Assembly (NCBI RefSeq): GCF_028610625.1
Contig: NZ_JAQQWU010000021.1
Location: 1-52,778 of the forward strand
DNA from: Guptibacillus spartinae
Lineage (GTDB): Bacteria > Bacillota > Bacilli > Bacillales > Guptibacillaceae
Direction: 5' to 3'
Length of the DNA: 52,778 nucleotides
Every line of letters starts with the position of its first letter. Position 1 is the stretch's first letter. The position numbers and the translations under genes were made by a program. This document shows positions 19,614 to 28,700 of this stretch, in pieces. The notes under the pieces are model-generated. The model was given only the letters and a program-made list of their open reading frames with translations, had not been told where the DNA came from and did no database searches.

Positions 19614-20093
19614 CTAGCCGCGACGAGCGCCGCGACCACCTCGTTTTGACTCTGTTTGTTTCTTCAAAGTTGAAAGGCGGTCTTCACTGTCTTTAAGGAA
19701 CTTGCTCATTTTATCCTCAAATGACTCTACCTGTGGACGTCCACCTCCGCGAGGCTTACCTTTGTAACCGCCGCCACCAGGTCTGCCACCGCCTTGCGGA
19801 CGGCCTCCACCCTGTGGGCGACCTTGAGGACGACCCTGCGGGCGCTCAGTTGCTGGTCGATCTTTTGCTTTCTTAATCGATAAACCAATTTTACCGTCGT
19901 TTTCAACCTGGATGACTTTTACCTCAACCTGATCGCCAACTGAAAGAAAATCATTAATATCTTTTACGTAATTGTCTGCAACTTCACTAATGTGAACGAG
20001 ACCTGTTTTGCCGTCTGGTAGTTCAACAAACGCGCCAAAATTTGTAATACCTGTTACCTTTCCCTGTAACTTGCTGCCTACTTCGATTGCCAT
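19614..20093 (-). CDS. yabR: S1-domain RNA-binding protein YabR with RPQG-repeat tail
   Basis: General-stress-protein-13-like RNA-binding protein; the exact role is not established. Residues 1-75 form an S1 (OB-fold) domain with GKVTGITNFGAFVELPDGKTGLVHISE. From about residue 82 the protein becomes a low-complexity linker with three RPQG units and GGGRPQ/GGGRPG units, then a charged segment (about 120-140) and a short RGGRGARRG end. At 159 residues it is about 30 longer than B. subtilis YabR as I recall it, and the added length is the repeat. It lies 74 bases after divIC and has its own terminator. Confidence 0.92.
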   Translation of the reverse strand: MAIEVGSKLQGKVTGITNFGAFVELPDGKTGLVHISEVADNYVKDINDFLSVGDQVEVKVIQVENDGKIGLSIKKAKDRPATERPQGRPQGRPQGGGRPQGGGRPGGGGYKGKPRGGGRPQVESFEDKMSKFLKDSEDRLSTLKKQTESKRGGRGARRG

Positions 20094-20167
20094 GTAAAAA
20101 AAGCTCCTCCTTAAAATCTTTAAAAGATCAGTCGTACGCTAATTATACCCCTTCAAAAAACAACGTG

Positions 20168-20551
20168 TCAATTTGAGGAAGAGGGAAGCTTAAAGATTGT
20201 CTCGCCGGGTTTTGACATAAAGTAGTCTCTTCTAGCCAATTCACCAATATAATCAAGGTCATTAAGTTTCTCGATTTCTTCCGTTAAATATTTTTCTTGC
20301 TCTTTCAATTTCGTCAATTCTTCTTCAGCCTGCTTTTGCTGTACGTTTTTTTCTTCGATCGTTGCTGCCTGTGAAGTGAATACGGAGATAAATAGAATAG
20401 CTATGGCTAAAGCAGCTACCGCGAATGCAGTAAGACGTCGAACAAGACCTCTTTTTCTACGTTCCTTCACTTTATCCTGTAGCTGTTTCTCTTGATGGTA
20501 TTCCGAATGAACTTCTGTAACTTTAGGCTTGTGCTTATTCGCAGTAACCAA
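20168..20551 (-). CDS. divIC: Cell-division protein DivIC (FtsB-like)
   Basis: Septum component that works with DivIB and FtsL outside the membrane. The 127-residue bitopic protein has a basic cytoplasmic head (to about residue 38), one membrane span (about 39-58) and an extracytoplasmic coiled coil (about 65-100, rich in Glu, Lys, Leu), ending with LARRDYFMSKPGETIFKL. The start is a TTG at 20551, with GAGGAGGG six bases before it. It lies 12 bases after yabQ, as in other Bacillaceae. Confidence 0.93.
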   Translation of the reverse strand: MVTANKHKPKVTEVHSEYHQEKQLQDKVKERRKRGLVRRLTAFAVAALAIAILFISVFTSQAATIEEKNVQQKQAEEELTKLKEQEKYLTEEIEKLNDLDYIGELARRDYFMSKPGETIFKLPSSSN

Positions 20552-20563
20552 GCTTTTCCCTCC

Positions 20564-21154
20564 TCACTTTCGTATTTTAGTTAACCATTGGTATATGTAG
20601 TTCTTTATTGTATCGGCAACTCCTGCTAATTTTGTTAGTGATGTCTGCACCTGTTGCGGTAGTAATCTCCATACTAACGAAATTACCCACTTTAACGGTA
20701 CCCAAAAAACCTTAAAGATAAACCAAAAAATGGTTGTCATCATACTTACTATCATCATACATAAGCTAAATAAAACTTTCAATATCAACCTTATAGGCTT
20801 GTAGATTAGATAGAAAAACAGTGATCGGATCATCCGACTGGTTGCTAGAATCACTAAAATGATTCGTTCTAGCAATCGTCGATATAACGGTTGAAAAAGA
20901 GCCCTATAGGCTGAATAGCCACATAATATGGCTAAAAAGACATAAAACCGTATTGCCCCTTCATTAACAAGGTATAGAACATAAAAAATCAGAAGTCCTT
21001 GTAATAACCAGAAAACAACATCATTCGCATAAAGCCATACGTTTTTTTTTCTATTGGGATGAAGAAAACGGCTATAGGTATCCATGGCTATACCAAGCCA
21101 CACTCCCATAGCCACCATGGCAACCATCGTATAGAATTGCACGGATAATGTCAT
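20564..21154 (-). CDS. yabQ: Spore cortex membrane protein YabQ
   Basis: In B. subtilis YabQ is a mother-cell membrane protein of the forming spore needed for cortex synthesis. The 196-residue protein has several hydrophobic segments: about residues 7-24, 40-63, 68-85, and a long hydrophobic stretch around 95-150. A cytoplasmic tail follows. It overlaps yabP by 4 bases (ATG inside the yabP stop region). The gene pair yabP-yabQ ahead of divIC is conserved in spore formers. Confidence 0.9.
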   Translation of the reverse strand: MTLSVQFYTMVAMVAMGVWLGIAMDTYSRFLHPNRKKNVWLYANDVVFWLLQGLLIFYVLYLVNEGAIRFYVFLAILCGYSAYRALFQPLYRRLLERIILVILATSRMIRSLFFYLIYKPIRLILKVLFSLCMMIVSMMTTIFWFIFKVFWVPLKWVISLVWRLLPQQVQTSLTKLAGVADTIKNYIYQWLTKIRK

Positions 21155-21459
21155 TTGAATAGTTTGCTAAAGAACCCTTTAGCTTTTTCCCCTTCATGAT
21201 GGTCGAGGTAGCTCAGATCAAAGATTTTCCCTTCAATTGAGACACGTCCTTGCTCCACATTTAAGTTTTTCATTTTCAAGTGCTGTCCTCTTATTGCAAG
21301 AAAGCCCATGGTGGTCTCTAGAAGAAATTCTTCATTATCAAAGCTATCGACATGCTTTACTCCTGTAATTTCAAGCGACTTACGTGACTTCATCACTAAA
21401 TCATGTTCAGGTGTGTTTGAAGTTTTATCATATGTGCCGTACTCATAATAATTATCCAT
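21151..21459 (-). CDS. yabP: Sporulation protein YabP
   Basis: Mother-cell sporulation protein required together with YabQ for cortex formation. The 102-residue YabP/YqfC-family protein contains RKSLEITGVKHVDSFDNEEFLLET (from about residue 26, written here only as the family core around RKSLEITGV), then GQHLKMKNLNVEQGRVSIEG. In B. subtilis it is under sigma-E; no convincing sigma-E promoter was identified between the rqcP terminator and the ATG at 21459. Confidence 0.9.
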   Translation of the reverse strand: MDNYYEYGTYDKTSNTPEHDLVMKSRKSLEITGVKHVDSFDNEEFLLETTMGFLAIRGQHLKMKNLNVEQGRVSIEGKIFDLSYLDHHEGEKAKGFFSKLFK

Positions 21460-21561
21460 CGCTCTCCCCCTCTTCTCGATACATGTCTATGAGGAGGAGG
21501 TCTCTTTTAGAACAAGCCATGTTATGGGAAGAAACGTTGGCAAAAGACACCTCTTCCTAAC

Positions 21562-21588
21562 AAAAAAAGACCCAATCGGGTCTTTTTA
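21562..21588 (-). terminator. Intrinsic terminator of rqcP
   Basis: AAAGACCC/GGGTCTTT arms close the 4-base loop GATT and are followed by a T run on the minus strand, immediately after the rqcP stop. It separates the yabM-yabN-rqcP unit from the sporulation genes yabP-yabQ. Confidence 0.92.
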
Positions 21589-21855
21589 TTCACCGGCTGC
21601 TTCTTCTTTTAAAATCGTAAACATGTTGTTGGCTTCTTCTTTCTTTGTTGTTTCTTTGATTTCATCCACTCGAGCCGTTACTTTTTTATGTCCGAATGAG
21701 ATCACTAGCTCATCACCCGCTTTAACATTTGTCCCTGCTTTCGCTTTATTGCCGTTCACTTCAATACGACCCTTGTCGCAAATTTCTTTTGCGATAGATC
21801 GGCGCTTAATTAATCGTGATACTTTCAAAAATTTATCTAGTCTCATTTGTTTCAA
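21586..21855 (-). CDS. rqcP: S4-domain ribosome quality-control factor RqcP (YabO)
   Basis: Hsp15-like S4-domain protein. In B. subtilis RqcP works with RqcH to add alanine tails to nascent chains stalled on 50S subunits. The 89-residue protein is mostly an S4 domain, MRLDKFLKVSRLIKRRSIAK (3-22) with CDKGRIEVNG and a VKAGDELVISFG end, followed by a short acidic tail. It starts 7 bases after yabN and is followed by a terminator. Confidence 0.93.
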   Translation of the reverse strand: MKQMRLDKFLKVSRLIKRRSIAKEICDKGRIEVNGNKAKAGTNVKAGDELVISFGHKKVTARVDEIKETTKKEEANNMFTILKEEAAGE

Positions 21856-21861
21856 CGCTCC

Positions 21862-23319
21862 CTATTTAATTCCTTTTTGCTTTGCTTCCTCCCAAAATGA
21901 ATCGAGTTCTTCAAGAGATAACTTCTCGATCTCAAGCCCTTTTTCCTTTACTCGCTCTTCAATATATTGAAAACGAGCAACAAATTTATGGTTTGTGCGG
22001 TGAATGGCTACTTCTGGATCAACTTTATAGTAGCGAGCTAAATTAACGAGGGCAAATAATAAGTCTCCAAGCTCATCTTCCTGATCACGAAACGTCTTAT
22101 CATTGACAGCTTCTTTGAATTCAGCAAGCTCTTCTTGAATCTTCTCCCAAATGGGATCAACCTCATCCCAATCAAAACCTACTTTCGCAGCGGATTTTTG
22201 TAATTCATTGGCACGCATAAGACCAGGAAGACCCTTTTGAATCGTTTCAAACTGTGATGGTGTAGCATCCTTTTCCTGCTTTTTCACTTGATCCCACAGT
22301 CCGACTACCTCTTCAGCCGTTTGTGCTTCTTCATCTCCAAATACGTGTGGGTGTCGCCGAATCAACTTATCACTTAACTTCTCGATGACGTCATCGACTG
22401 AAAACATTCCTTCATCTTCACCGATTTGAGCATGTAAAAGGACTTGAAGTAAGACATCCCCTAACTCCTCAGCAAGGTGCTCATCATCCTGGTCGTCAAT
22501 TGCTTCTAATACTTCATACGCCTCTTCGATTAAATATTTTTTTAAAGATTCGTGTGTTTGCTTTTGATCCCAAGGACAGCCTCCTGGACCGCGCAGCCTT
22601 GCGATGACATGCCGCAGCCATTCAAAATCCTGATATAAAAGCTTTTCATCTTTTACAGGTGGAACGTACACTGCCGTCAAATTATTGACTTCCATGGAAC
22701 GATCCAATTCGAATAATGGGACAGACATTAGTTTCTCTTCCTGACTTCCCGCTGCTTGCAGGATAGTCACCTGGTAATCATCAGGTAGAAGATCCATTAA
22801 CGTTAATTTTACACTTGAAGCAGTAAACTGGTCATAAACTTGTACAAAAATTAAATGATTCCGCACTTGAACCTCAGATTTTGTGAACCGTGTGGCATCA
22901 AGAATCTGACATCCTTCAATTGGATCAATTCGGACGGCAGTAAATAGAGCATCTAGAAAACTTTGCCCTCCTGCGACACTCACTTCGACGTCGTGCTTTG
23001 CTTGTTCCTCTAACAGGAGCTGTACAGTTGCCTCAGCCATCATCGGATGGCCTGGCACAGCATAAATAAGAGAGCCATGCTGTGCCTCCTCGAAGAGACG
23101 ATCCACAATCGTGCGGTACGTCTCCTCGAAAGAATCATTCTTTTCATAAACATCATCAAAGCCCGTCACGATAAGTCCCTCACTAATTAATTCCCTAAGG
23201 ACGGGATGGTCAATCGTTCTCGCAAAAATTCGTTCAGCTGTCTGAAGCTGACGATAGCTACCGAGAGAGAGCTGAGTAAGGTCACCCGCTCCTGTGCCAA
23301 TAATCGTAATTTTAGTCAT
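21862..23319 (-). CDS. mazG: MazG-family nucleotide pyrophosphohydrolase with N-terminal methylase-like domain (YabN)
   Basis: The 485-residue two-domain protein has a tetrapyrrole-methylase-like domain in its first half, with ITIIGTGAGDLTQLSLG at the start and YAVPGHPMMAE near residue 90. The MazG region follows: GGCPWDQKQTHESLKKYLIEE-type sequence near 245 (core CPWDQKQTHESL) and the metal-binding EELGDVLLQV; a second copy of the fold lies near residues 370-420 with EDELGDLLFALVN. It probably hydrolyses NTPs; the role of the methylase-like half is unknown. ATG 23319 is chosen over the GTG at 23322 because of AAAGGAG spacing. Confidence 0.92.
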   Translation of the reverse strand: MTKITIIGTGAGDLTQLSLGSYRQLQTAERIFARTIDHPVLRELISEGLIVTGFDDVYEKNDSFEETYRTIVDRLFEEAQHGSLIYAVPGHPMMAEATVQLLLEEQAKHDVEVSVAGGQSFLDALFTAVRIDPIEGCQILDATRFTKSEVQVRNHLIFVQVYDQFTASSVKLTLMDLLPDDYQVTILQAAGSQEEKLMSVPLFELDRSMEVNNLTAVYVPPVKDEKLLYQDFEWLRHVIARLRGPGGCPWDQKQTHESLKKYLIEEAYEVLEAIDDQDDEHLAEELGDVLLQVLLHAQIGEDEGMFSVDDVIEKLSDKLIRRHPHVFGDEEAQTAEEVVGLWDQVKKQEKDATPSQFETIQKGLPGLMRANELQKSAAKVGFDWDEVDPIWEKIQEELAEFKEAVNDKTFRDQEDELGDLLFALVNLARYYKVDPEVAIHRTNHKFVARFQYIEERVKEKGLEIEKLSLEELDSFWEEAKQKGIK

Positions 23320-23322
23320 CAC

Positions 23323-24915
23323 TCAGGCTCCTTTCTTTAATTTAGTTTGAAATAACGAAATCTTTTCACCTTTAGGTAACTGCATCAACTCTTTTTCTGT
23401 AAATACTTCCAGAAAGATTGCTGCGATACCAAACGTAAGCCCTCCTGCAATCGCTCCCGCAAGAGCCGAGATGCTCGACAACCCTCTTGAGAGGAACGAC
23501 GGAATAAAGAATTGCAGAAGCATGACAGTGACACTCATAATCAATACAGCCGCTACAGCGCGCATTAAATAGAAAGGATATGGCATCAGTCCGACTTTAA
23601 GATGCACAGCAGAAATAGTAAGCCCTGCAACAACTGCAAAGCCAATGACTGTAGCAACTGCAGCCCCATTAATGCCTACTAGCGGAATCAGAATGAGATT
23701 TAATAGACCTTTCACCAGAATGCCAATGACTGCATAACGAGCAGCATTTCTTGCTAAACCAACCCCCTGCAATACTCCTGCTGCCGTCATTGAAAGCGAA
23801 CTAAAAAATATGGCAAATGCAAGGACACTAAGCGTAGATGAAAGGGACTGATCTTTAAATAACATGACATTTGTTTCCTTCATAATGATAGCAAGCCCAG
23901 CGGAAGCTGCAAGCCCAATAACAAAACTAATTTTTAGAGAAAGGCCAGCCTTATTTCGAATGAAATCCTTTTGGTTTTCAGCTGATGCTTTCGAAATTAC
24001 CGGTACGATTGACAATGAAAGCGAGGTGGCAAGCACCGTTCCCACCTGCATGAGCGGCTGGCCGCGATCAAATATTCCCTTTGTCTCACGAGCCATTATA
24101 GAGGAAAGGCCATGCTCCATTAGTCCGGGCACGATCGTTAAAGCATCCATTAGCTGAAAAAGCACCATGACAAGGGCGCTGACACAAATCAGCGTCCCTT
24201 CCATTAAAATTCTACGCGCGACGCCAAAAAAACGAACGAAGTGGGTTTTCATTGAGTGCAAACGGATTGGCTCATGTCGATAGCGAAGAACCACCAGCAA
24301 AATAAATGCTGAAATCCCTCCTATTAATGAACCAAGTGCAGCCCCTGTACCTGCAGCGTATGCGTCTGCACCACCAGCAACGAGACTGATGGATATGGTA
24401 AGAATAGCAAGCACGCGAACAGATTGTTCGGTCACTTGTGACCATGCGGTAGGCACAACATTTTCTTGCCCTTGAAAATACCCTCTAATTGACGCAATTC
24501 CTGGCATAATTAGAAAAGAAAATGCTGTCATCCGCAGTGGCCCAATTAATTGACGGTCCTCCATTAATAGTGAAAGTAAAGGAGCGACTGCATAGAGAAG
24601 AAGAAAGCCAGTTAAACCAAGCAAAGCAAGTACGTAAAAGCTATAACGGGAAAGCTCTTTTGCTTGATCATAATCGTTTTTGGCAAGCTTTTCAGAGATA
24701 AGTCGTGAAATAACGACAGGAAAACCATATGTAGCGAGAATGATGGCAATGGAGTAAAACGGATAAATTTGTTGATACACATAAAAACCAATGTCACCGG
24801 TAATATTCTGATAAGGGATTCGGTACCCAACGCTCAGCACCTTCATGAAAAGAGCAACTGCAGTAAGCAAGAGCGCGCCGTGCCAGAACCCTTTGGGATT
24901 TTCTTTTATTTTCAT
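23323..24915 (-). CDS. yabM: Polysaccharide export / lipid flippase-like membrane protein YabM
   Basis: MOP-superfamily membrane protein of the SpoVB/MurJ-like group, likely moving lipid-linked envelope precursors; the substrate is not known. The 530-residue protein consists of about 14 hydrophobic segments. It has the conserved GYRIPYQNITGDIGFYVYQQ start (32-51 region), PVVISRLISEK and RGYFQGQENVVPTAWSQ. ATG 24915 is preferred to GTG 24921 since AGGTG is just upstream. It directly abuts yabN. Confidence 0.9.
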   Translation of the reverse strand: MKIKENPKGFWHGALLLTAVALFMKVLSVGYRIPYQNITGDIGFYVYQQIYPFYSIAIILATYGFPVVISRLISEKLAKNDYDQAKELSRYSFYVLALLGLTGFLLLYAVAPLLSLLMEDRQLIGPLRMTAFSFLIMPGIASIRGYFQGQENVVPTAWSQVTEQSVRVLAILTISISLVAGGADAYAAGTGAALGSLIGGISAFILLVVLRYRHEPIRLHSMKTHFVRFFGVARRILMEGTLICVSALVMVLFQLMDALTIVPGLMEHGLSSIMARETKGIFDRGQPLMQVGTVLATSLSLSIVPVISKASAENQKDFIRNKAGLSLKISFVIGLAASAGLAIIMKETNVMLFKDQSLSSTLSVLAFAIFFSSLSMTAAGVLQGVGLARNAARYAVIGILVKGLLNLILIPLVGINGAAVATVIGFAVVAGLTISAVHLKVGLMPYPFYLMRAVAAVLIMSVTVMLLQFFIPSFLSRGLSSISALAGAIAGGLTFGIAAIFLEVFTEKELMQLPKGEKISLFQTKLKKGA

Positions 24916-24948
24916 ACACACCTGCCGAGTATACCTATTTATGTACGA

Positions 24949-24957
24949 ATTATATCA
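24949..24957 (-). promoter_or_regulatory. Extended -10 promoter upstream of yabM
   Basis: A perfect TATAAT (24949-24954) is preceded by TGA, forming an extended -10, about 35 bases before the yabM start. No good -35 hexamer is present at 17-18 bases, which is common for extended -10 promoters. Confidence 0.5.
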
Positions 24958-25080
24958 TATGAAGAAAGATGGGAAACTTTTGAAATACGATAAAAGAAGC
25001 TCACGCACCTAGTACACACGGGAAAAGCGGAGGACCTCGGATGGAGCGGTGGTTGACGTTCGCTTTTTATTTTTAAACAG

Positions 25081-25109
25081 AGAAAAATGGAGGCAGCTGC
25101 CTCCATTTT
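25081..25109 (-). terminator. Intrinsic terminator of spoVT
   Basis: A perfect 26-base palindrome (25084-25109) gives a 13-base-pair stem, with T-rich sequence on the minus strand, starting just after the spoVT stop codon. Confidence 0.93.
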
Positions 25110-25111
25110 CG

Positions 25112-25642
25112 TTACTGTTCCATTTGCCTTGCAAGAAATCCTGCTGCTGTTTCGGATAGCTTCTGTTCCAATTCCGTCACCTTTTCATCTTCTTTTGCAA
25201 GTAAGATGACCGTACCAATTGGGTCGCCATTCGCTATTATCGGAGCAATCACATGTCCTGTTTCAACAGGCACTCCTTCAATGAGTTCAGACTTACTTTC
25301 ATTTAGTAAACATCTTCGTTCATTCATCGCTTTTTCGACAGAGTCGCCAATGCTTTTATTTAAGTACTCTTTCTTAGGACCACCCGCAGCTGTAATGTAA
25401 ACGTCACGATCAGAGATAAGGGCAATATGCCCAGAGTGCTCCGCAAGAGACTCTGCATATTCTCTTGCAAAATCGCCAAGTTCACTGATTGGTGAGTACT
25501 TTTTGAGAATAACCTCACCTTCACGATCAACAAAAATTTCTAGTGGATCGCCTTCTCTAATCCTGAGTGTTCTGCGAATTTCTTTCGGGATGACAACACG
25601 CCCCAAATCATCAATACGACGCACGATACCTGTTGCTTTCAT
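25112..25642 (-). CDS. spoVT: Stage V sporulation transcription regulator SpoVT
   Basis: Forespore regulator that tunes sigma-G target genes. The 176-residue protein has an N-terminal AbrB-type swapped-hairpin DNA-binding domain (KATGIVRRIDDLGRVVIPKE, 2-21) and a C-terminal GAF-like domain (about 55-176). The DNA-binding part closely resembles that of AbrB, also encoded in this window. A sigma-G-like promoter lies upstream and a perfect small hairpin sits in its leader. Confidence 0.97.
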   Translation of the reverse strand: MKATGIVRRIDDLGRVVIPKEIRRTLRIREGDPLEIFVDREGEVILKKYSPISELGDFAREYAESLAEHSGHIALISDRDVYITAAGGPKKEYLNKSIGDSVEKAMNERRCLLNESKSELIEGVPVETGHVIAPIIANGDPIGTVILLAKEDEKVTELEQKLSETAAGFLARQMEQ

Positions 25643-25672
25643 CTAAGTTGCCTCGCTTTCTGGAAGTTGTAG

Positions 25673-25689
25673 GTGATTGCTCCAATCAC
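25673..25689 (-). other. Perfect hairpin in the spoVT leader
   Basis: GTGATTG and CAATCAC (25673-25679 and 25683-25689) form a 7-base-pair stem with a 3-base loop about 30 bases before the spoVT start. No T run follows, so it is not a terminator. It could affect RNA stability or translation. Confidence 0.5.
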
Positions 25690-25723
25690 TTTTTCTATTG
25701 CATGTTCTACAATATGTTTCCAT

Positions 25724-25753
25724 TAGTATCGTTTCGACGTATGAGTTCTATTC
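25724..25753 (-). promoter_or_regulatory. spoVT promoter, sigma-G type
   Basis: GAATA (25749-25753) and GATACTA (25724-25730) are 18 bases apart. The sigma-G consensus is about GHATR and CATNHTA with the same spacing, so only the first base of the -10 differs. SpoVT is known to be made by sigma-G in B. subtilis. Confidence 0.7.
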
Positions 25754-25793
25754 ACAAACCTGTCAAAATTATGAGTTTCCTCCAAAATCGACT

Positions 25794-28700
25794 TTAATTC
25801 GCATTCATTGGCTGCTTTTTTGCTCCTTTTACTTTCTTTAAGACTTTTTCAACAAGCTGAAGATGCCCCTTTGTTTCAAGGCCTCTTCCCTTCACAACTA
25901 CCTTTACTTTATTACCATCTGCACCCAGGGAAAGCTTATTTCCAAATTCATTCGCAACCTCAAAGATCGTTTCTCCCCCAATTGCTTCTCGTGCCGATTC
26001 ATGGAATAGCAGCTGTATATCTTTCTTACTTCTACCTACTTTTTCAACCTTTACTTCTTTGGCCAGTTCTTTCATTCGTGAAACCTGGAAGAGATACTCG
26101 ACCTCCTCTGGGAAATCTCCAAATCGATCCATCATTTCATCTTGTAAATCCATAATGTCTTTCAGTGATTCGATTGAGCGGAAACGTTTGTACATATCAA
26201 TTTTCTGCTTCTCATCGTTAATATACGTACCGGGGATATAAGCATCTACCTCAAGATCGATCTCAACGCTGAACGCCTTCTCTTTCGGTGCATCCCCTTT
26301 CCTTTCTTCAATCGCGTCTTTCAACATTTGCGAGTACAGATCAAACCCAACTGAATCGATAAAACCATGTTGCTCTGCACCTAGGAGATTACCAGCACCT
26401 CGAATGGAAAGATCTCGCATCGCAATTTTAAATCCTGAGCCTAGCTCGGTAAATTCTTTAATTGCTTGAAGGCGTTTCTCCGCCACTTCGGTTAGCACCT
26501 TATCTCGTTGATAAGTGATATAAGCATAAGCCACTCGATTCGAACGCCCAACCCGACCACGAAGTTGGTAAAGTTGAGAAAGTCCCATTTTATCTCCATC
26601 ATACACAAGCAGTGTATTTACGTTTGGAATATCCACTCCAGTCTCAATAATCGTTGTACTAACAAGCACATCATAATTTCCATCAAGAAAATCAATCATG
26701 ACTGATTCTAGCTCAGTTTCACTCATTTGCCCATGAGCAAAGCTAACTCTCGCTTCAGGTACGAGAGTTCGAATTTGATCTGTCATGTACTCAATGGACT
26801 CCACTCGATTATAAAGAAAGTAGACCTGTCCTCCTCGTGCAAGCTCCCTTTCAATGGCTTCTCGTACAAGCGTGCCGCTGTATTCAACAACATACGTTTG
26901 TACGGGGAAGCGATTCTCTGGTGGCGTCTCAATAACTGATAAATCGCGAACACCTAACATCGACATATGAAGCGTTCTAGGAATTGGCGTTGCTGTAAGA
27001 GTTAACACATCAACGTTCGCTTTTAATTTCTTGATTTTCTCTTTATGCGTTACCCCAAACCGCTGCTCTTCATCGACAATAAGCAAGCCCAGGTCCTTAT
27101 ACGCAACGTCTTTCGATAAAAGTCGGTGTGTGCCAATCACAATATCAACCGTACCATTCTTCACACCTTTTAACGTCTCATTCTGCTCTTTCCTTGAGCG
27201 GAAACGGCTTAATAAACCAATGTTAATCGGGTGATCCGCAAAACGCTCCTGTATCGTTGCAAAATGCTGCTGAGCAAGAATAGTCGTCGGTACTAGAAAA
27301 GCCACCTGTTTGCCATCCATGATGGCTTTAAATGCAGCTCGAATACTAACCTCAGTTTTCCCATAGCCAACATCACCGCACAGCAGTCGATCCATTGGAC
27401 GCGTTTTTTCCATATCTTCTTTAATTTCTTGTATCGCTCTGAGCTGATCATCCGTTTCTTGATAAGGAAAAGCAGCTTCAAACTCTCTTTGCTCTTCTGT
27501 ATCTTTTTCAAAGCTATGGCCAACACTTGCCTCACGTTCGGCATACAACTTAATTAAGTCATCTGCAATGTCTTCAACAGAAGATTGTACTTTCCGCTTC
27601 ACTTTCTTCCATTCTGTTCCGCCAAGCTTGTAGAGCTTTGGTTCTTTTCCTTCAGAACCGACGTATTTCATGACCTGATCAATTTGTTCAACCGGTACAT
27701 ACAAATTGTCATTCCCTGCGTAGCTCACATAGAGGTAATCTTTATGAATGCCACTTACTTCTAATGTGCGTATGCCTAAATATTTGCCTATTCCGTGGTT
27801 CACATGAACAATGTAATCGCCCACCTTTAATTCCGAATAGCTTTTGATTCGTTCGGCATTCGACATTTTTTGAGAACGTCTTGGCTTTTTCGATTGTTTT
27901 GTGAACACTTCTGCTTCTGTTAGCACAGCAAGTTTCTGCATCGGAAGTTCAAATCCACCGTTCAAGCTGCCGATTAAAATCTGAGGCTGCTGATGGGAGA
28001 TCGGCGTATCCTGTTCCACCATCATCGCATTGATCTCATAATCTTCTAGAACTCGCTCAAGTCGCTTTCTTCGCTCCTCAGTTGCGGCTAGAAAAACAAT
28101 CGCTATCCCACTTTTTTTCCATCGTTCGATTTCGCTGCTTAATACTTTCATTTGCCCATGGAAATTCTGCATCGCTTTACTTGTAACATTAATGATATTC
28201 TGTGGGTTGGTATATGGAACGTGTCGTAAGAAAATGGATAAGTATATGGTGGAGTGCACCGGCTTCGCAAACAACGTATCGTAAGATCTCGATAAGGAAA
28301 CAGATGAAACAATTTCTCCCTGGTTAAGGAGCGCGGTTTGCCACTCTGCTTCTTCCTTATCCAAATCAGATGACATTTCTTGGATTCGGCTTACTTCATC
28401 GAAAACAACAAGGCCATCTTCTGGTAAATAATCTAGTAAACTTGCAGGCTGATCGTAATAATAATCCATATACTTGATCATACCCTGGAAATTTTGCTCA
28501 TTTTTAAGCTGATCAATTTCATGCGTAATGTTCTCGTGCATCGCTTCTTTTACTTTCTGATCTTTCACTTTTTTTAGAGATGCCTGCAACTCTTTTTGAA
28601 GACGCTCTGCCCCTATTTTATAGTTTTCAGGAAATAACACGACTTCGTCTGCAGGACCAATTGTAATACGGTCTGTTTTATTTGCAGATCGTTGTGACTC

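Noticed and set aside
21524-21970. 148-codon plus-strand reading frame
   Set aside because: It is antisense to rqcP and the end of yabN and looks like a chance frame.
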